In this document: positions 45,847 to 58,618 of the stretch, in pieces
Position numbering within the stretch: the stretch's first letter is position 1
Layout of the letters: every line of letters starts with the position of its first letter
NCBI GenBank assembly: GCA_025716815.1
Contig: JAIXMN010000030.1
Location: 1-64,000, forward strand
Source: Dichotomocladium elegans
Lineage: Eukaryota > Mucoromycota > Mucoromycetes > Mucorales > Lichtheimiaceae
Direction: 5' to 3'
Length of the DNA: 64,000 bases
Notes under the pieces: generated by a model
What the model saw: the letters and a program-made list of their open reading frames with translations, nothing else
Database searches by the model: none
What the model was told of the DNA's origin: nothing
Program-made: the position numbers and the translations under genes

Positions 45847-46138
45847 TTTATCTCTCTACCTAAGCAAATAATAAAATTGGTAATATGCTCAAGGAATACA
45901 TGCTTACGAGTAATCGTATCGGATTCACATGCACAACCGAAGTGATAATGCTTGATTGCCAAATTAAGTCTGTACAAAGTCCGTCCGATTTTCGGGTACA
46001 AAAATCCCCAAGGTTTTCTTCTCTTTCTCTCGGCGCATCTTTTCTTTATATTTTTTTTCTCCTTCCCCACACAGCTGCCCCCCTCCATACTCTGGGTCTA
46101 AGGACTTTTCAAACTGTGAAAAACAGACAACCATCGGT

Positions 46139-47643
46139 ATGGACTTACCACTACCATCAGTGGCCCATCAACATGATCACTATAAGAGCAGCGCTTTCCT
46201 TGAGCGGATATCCTCGGCAACTCCCCCTCCCCCCTACGACGACGCTATCAACCAAGAGCCGTGGGTTTCGCGAGTATGTACAACAAGCCAAAAAAAGAAA
46301 AAGAAAATCTTGCTATCGAACTGAACCCATCTGTGTTCCCTTTCCCTAGTTTGGCCAGACAATGATGGAAATGCGACGAGTACTGCATGATACCCAGGAT
46401 ACGATCCACGATATGAAGGGTGCCTTTGGGCATCTCGACGAAACAGATCACTTATTTGCCGAAAGCTTAGAAAAGTAATTTCGCGGCGTGATCCGGATTT
46501 TTGTAACATGGAAATGGATATTTACACTTTGTTTTACCCACCCACAGATCCATTCAAACGCATCATATGAACGAATCAGACAAAGAAGAAGGTGATGATG
46601 ATCTCGCACGAATCACCCAGTCTCTCCAACACCTAATTGAGCAGGCTCAGACAAGTCTAAAGACACGTATGACGATCCGAGACCCGACCTGCATGGCTTT
46701 TCACAGGTCTGTTTCATGTCCGCACCTTACAGCCGTCTATTGCGACTCTGCCGGTGAAGATGACGGTATCGACAACGAGGAACAAAAGTGGACCTGTCGG
46801 CATCATCGGCATCGCACGCCAGAGGATACTGAAGAAGATCGCCGCCGACGTAAACTTGGGAGGGCATCGACGATGTTCCCGCAGTCGTCGAGCCTGCGGG
46901 CTCAAGAGGAACGGTACCGCGATAGCCAGTGGCGCTTGACAATGGCTATGCAGGAACTAGTCGATACAGTTGATACCTACCATGGTGAGGACATGGATCT
47001 CGCAGCGACGCTCGCAGAGCCCCAACAGCAATCACAGCCAAGATCGCGGCTGCCAGTCCGGCCACGGCCCGGTACCGCCCCTACCGGTGCAGCAGCAGGT
47101 TCTACACCTCGCCGGCGCGGCAAAAGACAAAAAAACATTCATCACCACCACCATCATCACCATTACCATAATCCACAGCAAATCATCAATGTTCATCCTT
47201 CCTTTGCGTCCCCGACTATGATCGGTCATATGTTAACACACGCCTGGACGTCCATCCGGACCAGCCTTTCCGATGCTCGTAAACAAAAACAAAATCATCC
47301 TTGTGCGGCCGTTGAGACGGCTGCACCTATTGCACCATCCTCGTGCCGGTCCGTCGAACGAGCGCTGTCAAAGCACCACGAACAATTGTCTCCACCTCAA
47401 AAACAAGAACAGCCCAAACGCCTCTCATTAAGCCGACCTAATATCGCTCGGATGATGCTTTTTGTCACGATGCTCCTTTTTTCATTTATGCACCCCAGTA
47501 CGAAAGATGACCAGAAGAGCCGACGAACGGTTGCCCTAGAGCGTTGTGTTGGCCATTTTCTCTTTACATCGGCCGACCTGCTACCTGTCTCCACATGGAT
47601 TCAACGGTCCAGCTTGGTCGTCTATACTCTCGCATTCATGTAG
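46139..47643 (+). CDS. orphan His-rich protein with hydrophobic C-terminus
   Basis: I do not recognise this protein. Three exons (46139-46273, 46350-46474, 46548-47643) join in frame to 451 residues. The N-terminus has PPPPYDDAI. The second exon encodes a helical stretch (TMMEMRRVLHDTQDTIHDMK, then LFAESLEK), probably coiled coil, continued by LARITQSLQHLIEQAQ. The middle is charged and disordered, with a histidine run followed by YHNPQQ at about residue 290. Near the C-terminus is a hydrophobic segment MMLFVTMLLFSFM flanked by basic residues, and a second weaker one at the very end (SSLVVYTLAFM). A membrane-anchored coiled-coil protein is the simplest reading. The ATG directly follows a pyrimidine-rich leader. 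Confidence 0.6.
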
Positions 47644-47649
47644 ATATAT

Positions 47650-49295
47650 CATTCCTATTTATCTCTCCGTTTTTATGTAATTATATGTATAAAGCTTGAA
47701 GCATCTATGTAGGTGTATGTAGAAAATGAGGTGCAAGGCATCCCTGAACTCATTAACCAAGGTTTTTCTTTCTTTCTTTCTCTCTCTCTCTCTATCCCCT
47801 CGTATATCTCCTCCTCCAATTAGCATTCCCTTCCTCCCCACCCACCCCACCCCCCAAAAAAAAATCCAAGCGCGCATATACCCGAAGCACGTGTATGCTT
47901 TTCCATTAATACCTTGTGTGACGCTTACAAAAGTAACCAATGTATTTTCTGTCAACTTTAAAGGGCTATTAAGGAAAGCACGTGTGCCGCGACTTGTTCA
48001 CTGGGTGGTCGTGTGAATGAGCACGGTGAGTGAAGGCACGCGTGGGGATGAACGATCACACCATCCGGGTTTTGTTGACATAAAAAAAAGGGCTCTATGG
48101 CTGGCCGTCCGATTCGTTTCATTATGACAATGGATGGGCGACGGATTTCATCCTGATGAGTACGGGCCAGCTTTCATTGTGGAAAAACAAATCTTACACG
48201 GGCATTGAGCGAAACAGATTCCTGTCTGTGTGTACGGGGCCAGGTACGTACTAGGAATAATGCGTACTGCTTTTTTTGAGACTGGCCCTTTTTCATAAGC
48301 AATAAACCTCAGCCATGGATACATAAAAAAGAACCCCGCCGTGGGCGCGTGCGCGCGTATATGTTGTGCGAGTTTGGGTTGTGTGTGGGTGGGGGGTGGG
48401 TGGGAAGGAGGAGTGCAAATTGAGGTGGGGGTGGTGGGGTAATGGGGGGGTGGCGAAAGATGGGGGAAGCCCGAGAGACCGGTTTGAAAGTAAAAGAAAA
48501 CGTTGGACGCTTGCCGGATACAGCACCACGATCTTTTGCACAAACTTATCAGGCCAACATTGTCTTGTCATTGGAGCATAATGGAGAGCGTGTGGAAAAT
48601 TGGCAATAGTTCAACGGGATCTCACCAATGACAATGGCAACCACGGCAACAACCGGCGATCTTCTGTCCATGTGATTGTCGACAATTGGCAACCTTTTTT
48701 TTTTCCTCCATCGGGTGGAAAAGTAAAAAAAGGTCTGTGTTCGCGGATTCACAATGACGTCAATTGCTCATTCTTGCAAGTTGAGCTGAATCGAAGGGAG
48801 AGGACAAGTAAAAAAAAAAAAAGAAAGGTCAGCAGGAACGCACACCACTTTGTTTCCTTCGGGGCCCCAGCACCGTCTCTCACCTTCAATCTACCATTGA
48901 TTTCTCTGTGTTCACCGATCTCCTTTCACTCCACCATTTATTTTTAAATTCGGTCGAATCACGACGGTGTTGAGAAAACGGCGCCGATTTCCCCTTATTC
49001 TCTCTGTTTACCTCTTATCCTTTCTTTGGTTTGCATTATTCCCCTTTGGCCAAAGTCGCAAACATCCAACGTTTAAAAAAAGGGTCTCTCCACCGGCTTT
49101 CTTATTTTTCCTCTCTTCCCCTCTTTACTCACATCCGAATTTTCTTTCTTCTATCTCCTGCTCATTTGCCCTAGTTACTTTTTTCTCCCGCCTTTCACTG
49201 TCGCGAAATACATAAATCCAGCAAGCGAAGCACCACTCTTGAACAAAAAAAAAAAGAGAGAGAGAGATACTACCGCAAGGATACAACGACACTGC
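47650..49295. other. intergenic region with TC, C and G-rich tracts
   Basis: Contains a TTTCTTTCTTTC(TC)n tract at about 47765-47800, a GGGTGGGGGGTGGGTGGG run near 48380-48455, and long T/C-rich leaders before 49296. Frames are low-complexity. No gene supported. Confidence 0.55.
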
Positions 49296-51880
49296 ATGCA
49301 ACAACAAACAGTACAGCCTCGGTTTAGGGCCACACAGCCTTCTACCAGTAACATCACAGCGCTACTCACAGGGTCTCCCGACCAAAGGTCGACAACCCCA
49401 TTCTCGGCATCCGATCACCTTGATGGCATCTTCCAAGCAGTGCGACAACAAGTAAATTAATGCGGTTACTGCTGCGGAGTTGGATAACTGACGGTGTCTG
49501 TGTTTCAAAAATATTACACATTCGCACACACGTTTTGATAGGTCGAACGATGGGGCGAACATGCAAAATGGAAGATTGAACTTGTTCTGTTGAATCAGCA
49601 GACCCCATCGTCCGCTCCGAACCTGCCCCATCTGGTCTACAGTAACAAAGATACATCAATACAGGTAAATAGTTACGGTCTAACGCGTTCGCGTGGGCGA
49701 GGGAGGAGCCAGAAACAGGGATAAAGAAGGAAGGTTACCTCTTCCCCCCCCCCCGGACCTCCTTCTCCTCCCCACCCCCCAAAAGGAGCAAAAAGGGAAA
49801 AAAAACAGGTAGTCGGAGCTTTGCAGCTCACCCCATTTGTCTCTCCGAATTAGGATCAGTTCCCGCAGGTTAACGGCGCAGCATCGTTGCCACGCACAGA
49901 AGTTGACAAGTTTCGTTTCCGACCCCTCAAGGCCTCCCAGGTAGAAGAAAGTAGAGAAGAGTGATTAGGAGGAAAAGAACAAGGACCGAAATGGCTCGAC
50001 TGCCCTATACCTTTTGCTAAGATGACTTCTTTTGATAGAGAGAATCAATCACGAGGTCGGAGAAGGTCGAAACGTGGGATATGCCGTATGCGGCTGATCT
50101 TCGGCAAAGTGTGAGTAGTTATAATCATCGCGCCACCTGGTGTTTGTTATTTTTTTCGTGGACACACGCTCAACGTCCAACATGTCTGTTGCATATTCGG
50201 ATGCTGTTATTAGTTAAAGGATTCACAGGATCGACAGCGCTACCTCGAGGGCGTTATCCAGGCACAGGGAGAGCGCATACGACAGCTCCAGATGCACAAG
50301 AAAGAGTCACCCATGACAGCATTACAAACCCTTCACAACATGACGGTCAGTTGATATCAGTCGCGTGCCTTTTTTTCATTCTGTGCCCTATTCGTGTTTC
50401 TTCTGCTCACGTGAATGGTATGGATATTGATCTAGACAAGCGAGCTCAAGGAGCAGCACCGCGTCGAAATGAAGCTGCAGCAGAAACGGATCGACATACT
50501 GGCACTGAAATTCAAGAGAATTGCAGCTACACTCGAACGGATTGAGCGTATGGGACTGGAGCAAGGGGTAGGTCATGCACGGGTTCGAGAACGGGGGGTG
50601 TCTGGCCGAAGCTGGATGAGGGAGGTATCAAGAAGTGATGCTGACGTATTGCACAAAAGGATGCGGAATTGGACCGGGATCAGTTGCTTGAGGAGCGCCG
50701 GGTACTTGTACGGAAGCTGCATCTTGCTGAGCTGCGACTTAATGCACGCGATGCTGAGCTCTCTTATCTGCAAAATACCTTGTGGAAGTACAAGGGTCAC
50801 TCTGTCGAGCAGCAGCAGCAGCAGCAGCAGCAACATGAAAGTGATGAGGATGACGAGCAGATGTCACCAACCACAGGCTCGATCACCCAGTCACCATACT
50901 TCGCGCAGAAGGGCAACTCTCCGAAGCAGCAAATGGGTGTGGCACGACCGCAGCCATCACGGCCTATCTCCGCACTCGACAGCTTGAGCATGCTCGCGGA
51001 CCAGATGCTTAGTGACCCCGACTTTGGGTCTGAGGGCAAAGATTCCATGTCATCACCTGATGTTCACGAGAACGAGCGCAAGCGACGCCGGAGGACAGCC
51101 CCATTCCGACGTGTTGCTGACCCGATCAATGATGCGAAGACCTCACCCGCTGCTCATGGGATTACATATGCTGATAACCCCAATTTAAAGAATATATCAG
51201 CAACCTCGGCAGATGGTAGAACGCCGCTATCACCAATGGATTGCACGCAAACACCTCCAGCAGACGTAATGTCAGTTAGTGAAAACATCAGCCGCGAACC
51301 GCTCATCACGGGAGCGGGTAAAGGAGCAGGAGCACCGGCACCAGCACCGGCACCAGCAGCACCAGCAGCAGCGGGGCATGGACAAATTCTACCTCCCATC
51401 TCCTATCCTCGATCCCCTTTGCTGCCGGCAGCAACTACCGCAAGCAGTAGTAATCGATACTCCTGTGACGCAGGAGAAGTGTCAAGTAATAATCGAACCT
51501 GTCAACAGCGTAATGAAGCAGATGCTCGGCAATCGCCTTCGATTGCTGCTTTACTCGACTGCCCATCTTCTCAGCAACAGATGGTCTTTAGACCTTCGTC
51601 TGCTTTTCGAAGTATTAATACCCATCAGATGAAGCATATCACCCCAGCTCCTCCTAGCGGAAACATCAGTAGCGGCAGTGCGGACTCGGCATCTTTCAGA
51701 TCAACAAACGTCATAACATCCCCCCTTGGCTCGAGAGGACATTCAACCACACCATCTATCATGTCTCCCATCCCATCTGCATACCACGGGCCATTATCTC
51801 CATCCTCTACATCTTCTCCTCAAAGCAAGAGAAAGTGGTCGCTGGAGCTACACGATCATCATCATTCTCATCCAATGTAA
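49296..51880 (+). CDS. orphan coiled-coil, low-complexity nuclear-type protein
   Basis: I do not recognise a named family. Seven exons (49296-49451, 49542-49664, 49854-49940, 50039-50110, 50229-50345, 50436-50567, 50660-51880) join to 635 residues, and every exon is a whole number of codons. Residues about 110-260 form a long coiled coil: YLEGVIQAQGERIRQLQMHK, EQHRVEMKLQQKRIDILALK, then LLEERRVLVRKLHLAELRLN. A glutamine tract (CAG repeats) and an acidic stretch follow. A basic cluster ENERKRRRRTAPFRR could be a nuclear localisation signal. The rest is Pro/Ser/Ala-rich, with APAPAPAP and SPxP-type sites as in transcription cofactors. The C-terminus is His-rich (HDHHHSHPM). A regulatory or scaffold role is only inference. 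A CA repeat follows the stop. Confidence 0.65.
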
Positions 51881-51881
51881 G

Positions 51882-51906
51882 ATATACACACACACACACA
51901 CACACG
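51882..51906. repeat. (CA)n microsatellite
   Basis: ATACACACACACACACACAC directly after the stop of the coiled-coil gene. Confidence 0.9.
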
Positions 51907-51909
51907 CTA

Positions 51910-54755
51910 CGCATATACATTGAACCAAAGACCGAGAATCATCTATATATATATATTCCTGCACCCTTTATATATATTCATATACAAGCACTACGTAGAA
52001 CAAAAATACAATGAGATCCCTCCTCCAGCCTTCATACCCTCAACCCCTTCACGTCAACTTTGTTATTATTTACAAGCGTGTTGCTACTCTTTTTTTTTTT
52101 CCTTAAAAAAATAATGAAACAAAGACCAATGGAAAATAAAATGATCTTGTCAACCAAAGAAGGAATGATGCGTCTTCCCTTTCCAGTTATGTCCGGGGAA
52201 CACACGTATTAGGGGGGGCGCATTTGGTTTTAATGCGAACGGATATGTAAGACATACGGCATGGGAGCGCGCCGGGTAAGGGGTGAGGTGTGCTCTTTGA
52301 CATTCAGAGCTTCAGGTTCAGTGTACGGCGTTTCGTAAGGCGAACGATCCTTGTTTTTCTGTGCGGCGGGGAGAAACGGGGAAGAGATTACATAGGGTCC
52401 TTCTCCCCCCCGCCCCTACTCCGCAGCGCGGAGAGGATGGAGATGTGTGTGCGATGATGGTGAAAGGAGGTTTGCAGGTGAGTGAGGGGAAAGGAATTCG
52501 CAAGACGGGATGTCCCAAGTATTTGAACTTGCTGTGGAAGCGTGAGAGGAGGGTGGATTGACCATGGATGGTAGATGACTATGGTGTATAAGGGAAGTTG
52601 GGGGGGGTAGTGGTTGTCATGCTATGGACGTTTCGGACCCATACCTATTCTTGGGGTCTCCAGAGGTTTGGGCTGTTGGGGGAGGGAGAGGGAGACTGTT
52701 AAAGATAAAATGGAGGTCAACACCGACCGGGGGCTCAGGGAAGGGGTTGTCATGGTTACATGGGTCCGTGCGCATTCGCAATGGACGAATCATTCTAAAC
52801 GGGTAAGCTAATAAAGTGCTACACTACAATTTCCACACACGCATACACATCACGCTTGCCTTCCCCGCCCCAATGCTTTGTCAAACTAAAAGAATTCATA
52901 AGAGTAAGGTCTATCTATTTTTAATACAACTTGCTTCTGTAGAAAGGGTTCCCCGCACCCCCACCCACCCAGATCGGGGATTTCGGGACAAGGAAAAATT
53001 TATGCAAAGCCTTCAATAATATAACCCCCAACATCAACGCTTTACGACAATAGGGTGTGTATGATCCAGTTGGAGAGAAGAAAAGAAAGAAAGAGAGAAA
53101 GAACGCACACACGCACAGGCAAGCGCAGCAGCATAAACAGATACCATCGGCACTACCAAAAAATCCGTTCGTTGCCGTGATACCGCTGCAAGAAAGATTT
53201 GCTTGTCAAAGTTCGTTGAGATCCACACATGCCACATGTACAAGGATGGATGGGAATCAGAGTTTTTATGCAGAGGCCTGAAAAAGACTTGACAGATCTA
53301 CGAATGCGTTGCATAAACGGGACAGCGCATATCAGGAAATCGTTTGAAAAAGTGAGGAATGGGATAACTCCCGAGTGGGTCTTCTGGCGCAACGTCAGAG
53401 AGCATTCCAGCGCACACGCTCTATTGCCCCTCTCCCAACACCTCCTCCACCCCCCTTTTTTTTCTTTGGAGCAACACCCATCCATGTAATCATGTGAACG
53501 ACTAGCGGATGATTCATGTATTCTGCTGGAAAAGCAACCGGAGAGAAGAAATAGAATGACGCCGTATGGTGTTCAATAACGAGGTAATACCATCAATTGT
53601 CACTGCTTCTTGCAAAAGATGATCAGACAGTGTCTGCATGCGACTGCATATTGCGCACAGAAGATGGAAAAAGACAACGGCCTTGTACTGATAACACTAC
53701 CACTACCACTACCACTACTACGCCACATGCAGATTGTTGTAATTGACAGTCTTGCAGCATGCCTTAATTTATACCTACATACCCATTCGCTACCTATGTG
53801 TTTCTGGGCCAGGCACGTACCAGAGAGTAAGCCATTGTTCGCTGAACGCGTTCGACAGCCAGATACCGAGTCATCGAATCCCGCAGCGATCGCAACGCGG
53901 TCCATTCCTTTTTGCTCTAGTCAAACACAAGACCAAGTAAACCAAATAGCTGGCACTGAGTAACTTTGGGTCGTATTGAATTGAGTTGAACATCCATGAG
54001 AATGAAACAACCGTCAGAATGACCTCTGCAAGATGGACTTTGAAAGTTTTTTTTTTGGTTAGGAGCAAATAGATTGCTGAACAGTGTACGCTTTCTCATC
54101 AACGATATGGTCCATACGCTCAGGGAAATCATGCATACCTGCACGATGACCCTCTCCATCGTCGCGTAGAAATAGAATGCTCAATTCGGCAAGTTGAATG
54201 TGAATGGTATGCGACACTTTGAAATACTACGTTGTGCAAAAATGGTCATGCTATCTCTGGATTGGATGCCTGCGATTATTTGGATTATGGGAAATGGATA
54301 TATACCCGAAACAAGAAAGCGCTTCAGGGCTCTGGCCAGTGTTCGTGTTCCCCCTTCGATGCGCCTCTGCTCCGGGCCAAGCCACTAGCATATCTCCCGG
54401 GCCGGCCATTCCCTTGCCGGCGTTCACTTCGCCCTCCCTCCCCCAGACAGGCTTTGCCTCGAAAGGACCTGGATCCCCCCCCACCCTCCGTCATGATTTG
54501 GACTACCATGTACTTAAGAGGAAGATGAGTAGATGTACATACGTATAGAGTATACACACATATTTACGCATATGCATCAAACAGGGAGAAAGTGCCCATC
54601 ATTACACCCTGCAAGGTTCGAAAAAAAAAAAATTTTCTGGTCTGTTGCGGACCGGAACTTCCGGACCATCAATTTTTTTTTTTTTTCCTTGTAGGATGGG
54701 GTGGAACTAAAAGAAGGTTCTTCCTCTCTTTCTCGTGCCCTTCACAGAATAATAT
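51910..54755. other. long intergenic region, nothing recognised
   Basis: About 2.8 kb. Contains (TA)n at about 51940-51975, several poly-T, G-rich and C-rich runs, a (CACTAC)n run at about 53698-53720, and short frames without domains. The last 200 bp presumably hold the RPS29 promoter and leader. Confidence 0.5.
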
Positions 54756-54759
54756 CAAC

Positions 54760-55253
54760 ATGGCTCACGATAACGTCTGGAACTCCCGTCCTCGCCAGTA
54801 TGGCAAAGGCTCTCGTCAGTGGTACGTTTGAATGTGGGAGATTTTGTACCTTCCTTTTTTTTCCTTCTTCTTCTTTGGACTGGACAGTCGTAAAAAAAAA
54901 AAGCCAATGCCATGGTCAAATGTGCACCTACGCGGTATAGCTGATAAAGAAGAGAGTGGAAAGAGAGAGAGTGTGTGTGTGAATGAAAGACTCGACCCAA
55001 AACATCAAAAAAAAAACGTATTTGAATTATGAACCGACGTACATCTTTTGGACTTTATTCTCTAGCCGTGTCTGCGCTCACCGTGCTGCCCTGATCCGCA
55101 AGTACAACCTCAACATCTGTCGTCAATGCTTCCGCGAGTACGCTAACGACATTGGTTTCCACAAGGTAAATAAGAAAAGAACTGTAATGACCCGAAGGAG
55201 ATGATGGACTGAGCCTTATTTGTTTCCCGTTTACTTTTTCGCAGTACCGTTAA
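54760..55253 (+). CDS. RPS29: 40S ribosomal protein S29 (uS14)
   Basis: A component of the small ribosomal subunit head. Three exons (54760-54821, 55066-55165, 55245-55253) join in frame to 56 residues, exactly the usual size. The last exon encodes only Tyr-Arg and the stop. The product begins [20 protein letters not shown]. The zinc-binding cysteine pairs are CRVC, formed across intron 1, and CRQC in [18 protein letters not shown], as in all uS14 proteins of this class. The 244-nt first intron close to the start codon is typical of fungal ribosomal protein genes and may aid expression. Confidence 0.97.
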
Positions 55254-55599
55254 AATGATCATGGGGGGCACCAACCTTACATAAACGAGTGGAACCGTAC
55301 AAGGCATCTTGATACACAGTTGCTTTCTTTTTCTTTTCACATGCTGGGGAGTAATAAAGTTAGAATAATACTCTTATGATGGGATGGGAGCAGGTTATGA
55401 GTTCAATGCGGATGTGCCGACCCCGACCGGATCTGCTCGATCGGAAAGGTTGTATTCAGGCCTGAAGACAAAGTTTTTGAAGGTGTGGCGGCGATGTAGG
55501 CGTAACGAAAGCCGGTCAGACCCGTTAGGACGATATCCATGAACGAACGATCCTCAAAAATCTTGAAACTTTTGTTTTTCTTTTCCCCATTTCTGATGC

Positions 55600-55800
55600 A
55601 GTTACGTCTTTTGGAATAAAGTGTCTCTTTGGGGATGGTGGGAGAAGAATGATTCTATTCCTTGGAGACGCCGAGGGCCTTTGCTGTCCAAGCCTGGTTA
55701 GGGTTGATGGTGAAAATCCCAAATATCAATGGCTTTGCCGCTGTCGCCGACGACTAAATGGGCAGATGGTAAAGGTAACTATGCCAGAATGCGATGTCGA
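55600..55800 (-). pseudogene. possible WD-repeat-like fragment
   Basis: Minus-strand text reads PSAHLVVGDSGKAIDIWDF and, after a one-base shift, INPNQAWTAKALGVSKE before a stop. The first part has the shape of a WD40 blade. No upstream continuation could be joined. It may be a gene fragment or chance. Confidence 0.25.
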
Positions 55801-55984
55801 GGGTTTTGTTGTTCGATAGCCGTTGGACGGCAGAGAACACCACTCTTGCAAAATTATACACGCTACCTCTAATCGGCACAAGGTAAGACTTCCTCTTCTT
55901 CAAGCTATTCGTTTGAGAACCGCTACTTCGGCCATGGATTTCACATGCGCACCGGTACGTGTACCCTAGTGGGCTGAACAGTGA

Positions 55985-56735
55985 AGAAGAGACACAATAA
56001 CACCTGGATTGCATTCCTCAATGATATGCATTTTACGAGGACCCTTGTCTTTCTCAATGAGTCTGCTTTTCATACCGATTTAGAACGTAGTATGGCACGT
56101 TGAAGGACAAAATACCGCCGGCTGTGAATACAGTTCCTAGAGCAGGAGTAATAGCGATACCATTTTATGAGCACTTTCTCCTGATGATCTTATTAATTGT
56201 AGGCTAGACTACCGCTAGCTCCACCTGATATTAAAGGAGGAAAGGAGGAAAGAAACCGATGAGATAAATTAACATTCGGCATGTAGGAATAATGTATCAG
56301 TGATGGGACGTTATGTGAAGCTTCCAAGACAAACGCCATGAATAAGATAGATCAGTATCTGCACATGAAAGGCCTACCACTTGCAATAGAAAATGCATTC
56401 ACCAGATAATATGGCCAAATGAATAGCATCTCGCAATTACTGCTACGTTTGTTTCCCCCCCCGGGGGGCCGGCGCCGGGGAGGCCTTCATAGGATACGTA
56501 GTCCGCATGGCAATCCGTTCATGTGAGCCATTCTGGCAAGCGGTCAGAGGTAAAACGAACGGCAGTACGTTTCTAGAGCGAAGGAACCCTCATGGATGTC
56601 TCGAGTCAGTGAAGCATCTAATACTTTGACACTAAGCGATCTTAAAGGCATTGCTAACCATTTTACAAAAACTTGAAGAACTGCCATTTGTAAATCAAGG
56701 AGAAACTTTCAATGGTCGACCTACATGCCCTACTG
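55985..56735 (+). pseudogene. diverged Tc1/IS630-type transposase remnant (copy 4)
   Basis: Short frames carry the family order: LVFLNESAFHTDLERSMARL (first catalytic block, where family members have D-E-S), MNKIDQYLHMKGLPLAIENA (second block, catalytic Asp lost) and EPFWQAVRGKTNGSTFLERR after a gap (third block region). Then SEASNTLTLSDLKGIA-type sequence appears near 56610-56650 in another frame. It is more diverged than copies 1-3 and probably belongs to a different subfamily. A GC-rich run (56455-56485) interrupts it. Confidence 0.6.
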
Positions 56736-56739
56736 TACT

Positions 56740-58600
56740 AAAAACTAGTTTCAGCCTCTTTTGCCTGTTTGTTGACTGAGCCCCGCACGCTACGCTCTGT
56801 GTCAGGCAGTCCCATCCTGGACATCCGAGATTTCTGCTAGCTGGGATGGGGGGGGGATGTGAAGGGGAAGAGGTGAACCTCCTTTAGACCGGCGGGCGCC
56901 CCCCCCACCCATTCACCTTGCGTGTCGTGGAAAGAACTAGAGCTGAATTTTGATTTGTGTCTACCATGAACAAATAACTTGTTGATAAAGCATCATGAAA
57001 AAGAGCAGATAAGACCACAAGATATGAGTTAAAGTGCATAGCCCACAGATATTAATTGTGGAGCAGGACTTTGGGATAGACGACATCGGTCCCATCCATA
57101 GGAACGGAAAAATACTTGGGTTGCCTTGGTCCGTGGTGCGCGCGCGAGCTACATATAACTGCCTATGAACAACCACAGGCTCGTGGAGACGAAATAACGA
57201 TACGTTGAATACTGCAGCATCTGCCATTGAGCCTTGTGGGATGCTCCATCGCAAATGCAGAGCGGCATGAGATTAAAAAGACAGCGGAATCCTTGAAACA
57301 AAGGGTATCTGGGTCTTTAGTGGTTTTGTCCCAAGAGCCTGATCCCGACAGGATTGCCCAGAAGCTTTGCGACAAGGACCTTAATCCGGTTGCAAAGTCT
57401 TGCGTCGGGGGGGGGGTTAGGACGTTCCGCCATAAAAATGGTGGCATCCGTGCCTTTGCGCTCCCAAACGATGAAGAGGAATCCCTGGAGAGTCAAGAGA
57501 ATTGAGAAATCCTAGGAGGGGAGGGGTGGATACTCTCCTCTGGCGGCAGCTGGGATCATCGTCTTCGAGAACACGATCGTTTGGGCTACATTGTACAGCC
57601 TCACACTGGGAAGATTGCGAATACCAGCTGGACGATCGCATCTACATTGAAGTCCTTGGCGGCAAGAATGGCACCGTTACAGAACTGATCTGGTACAGCA
57701 CCGACAATAATGAAGTGCTGCTTGCTGTTAGCTCGCTCATCCATCTCATTCCATCTGAACTATCGTATCTATAAATGCTCTCTTTCCAGTTTTCTAACAA
57801 GATATCCTGTAAAAAAAAAAAAGTCGCATTGTGTGCGTTTTATAGCCAATGTTTGGTGTGTTGAGGAGGGGGAATCATAGTGCCAAGAAGAAGTGTCAGC
57901 GCTTTCGCTCCTCAGTTTGTAAATGGATTTTTAGAGATATGAATGATATTCCTCAGCTGCGACAATTTCGTCATAGAGTAGATAACCCACCTGGTTGCAA
58001 GTTGGATCAAAAAAAAAAATATGACGGAAGGTGCTGGGAAATCGAACGCGTTTAGCAGATGTTTATACGTACACGTCCAAAATATACAGATGAAAAATGC
58101 ACAACGCTCCTGGCGGTGGTCTATACATACACGGAAATCAATATGCGCAGTAACTCCAAGACCCAATCACTTTTGCTCAGGACGCCAGAGGGGACTGAAC
58201 CTGGCGTGGCTTACTCCATGCGCACGGCAAGGTTTATTACGTACGGTACGTAACAGCACTTTTTGTTCAGGAATGCCCACATACGCGAGCGGTTGTGTTT
58301 TGTCGTTGGCAGAAACAAGTCTTTTGCTCCAATAGCTCTCTCAAGTAACGGCTTGACAGCAGTCACTCATGGTGTCTGTACTTTTTGTTACAGGAGAACG
58401 TGTTGCCGTTATCGACCAAGAGCGCACGTCTTCTCACATTTCCATAACAAGGTGTCCAAGGCGTATGCACACAAATGATTGTTGTTGTCCCGTTTTCAGC
58501 GCAGATTGACCGGGAGTTTATTTTACGGAAAGGAAATATATTTAGAAAGATATGTACGAGCGCATTGGGTTGCATGTATTTGTTCTGTCTGTGTGTATAT
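56740..58600. other. intergenic with an unassigned coding-like patch
   Basis: The plus-strand frames 57227-57505 and 57502-57774 look more protein-like than their surroundings (AERHEIKKTAESLKQRVSGS; EYQLDDRIYIEVLGGKNGTV), but they are in different frames and match no family I know. Pure G and C runs lie at about 56848 and 56900. The rest shows nothing. Confidence 0.35.
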
Positions 58601-58618
58601 GCGTGCCATTTTTTTTTT

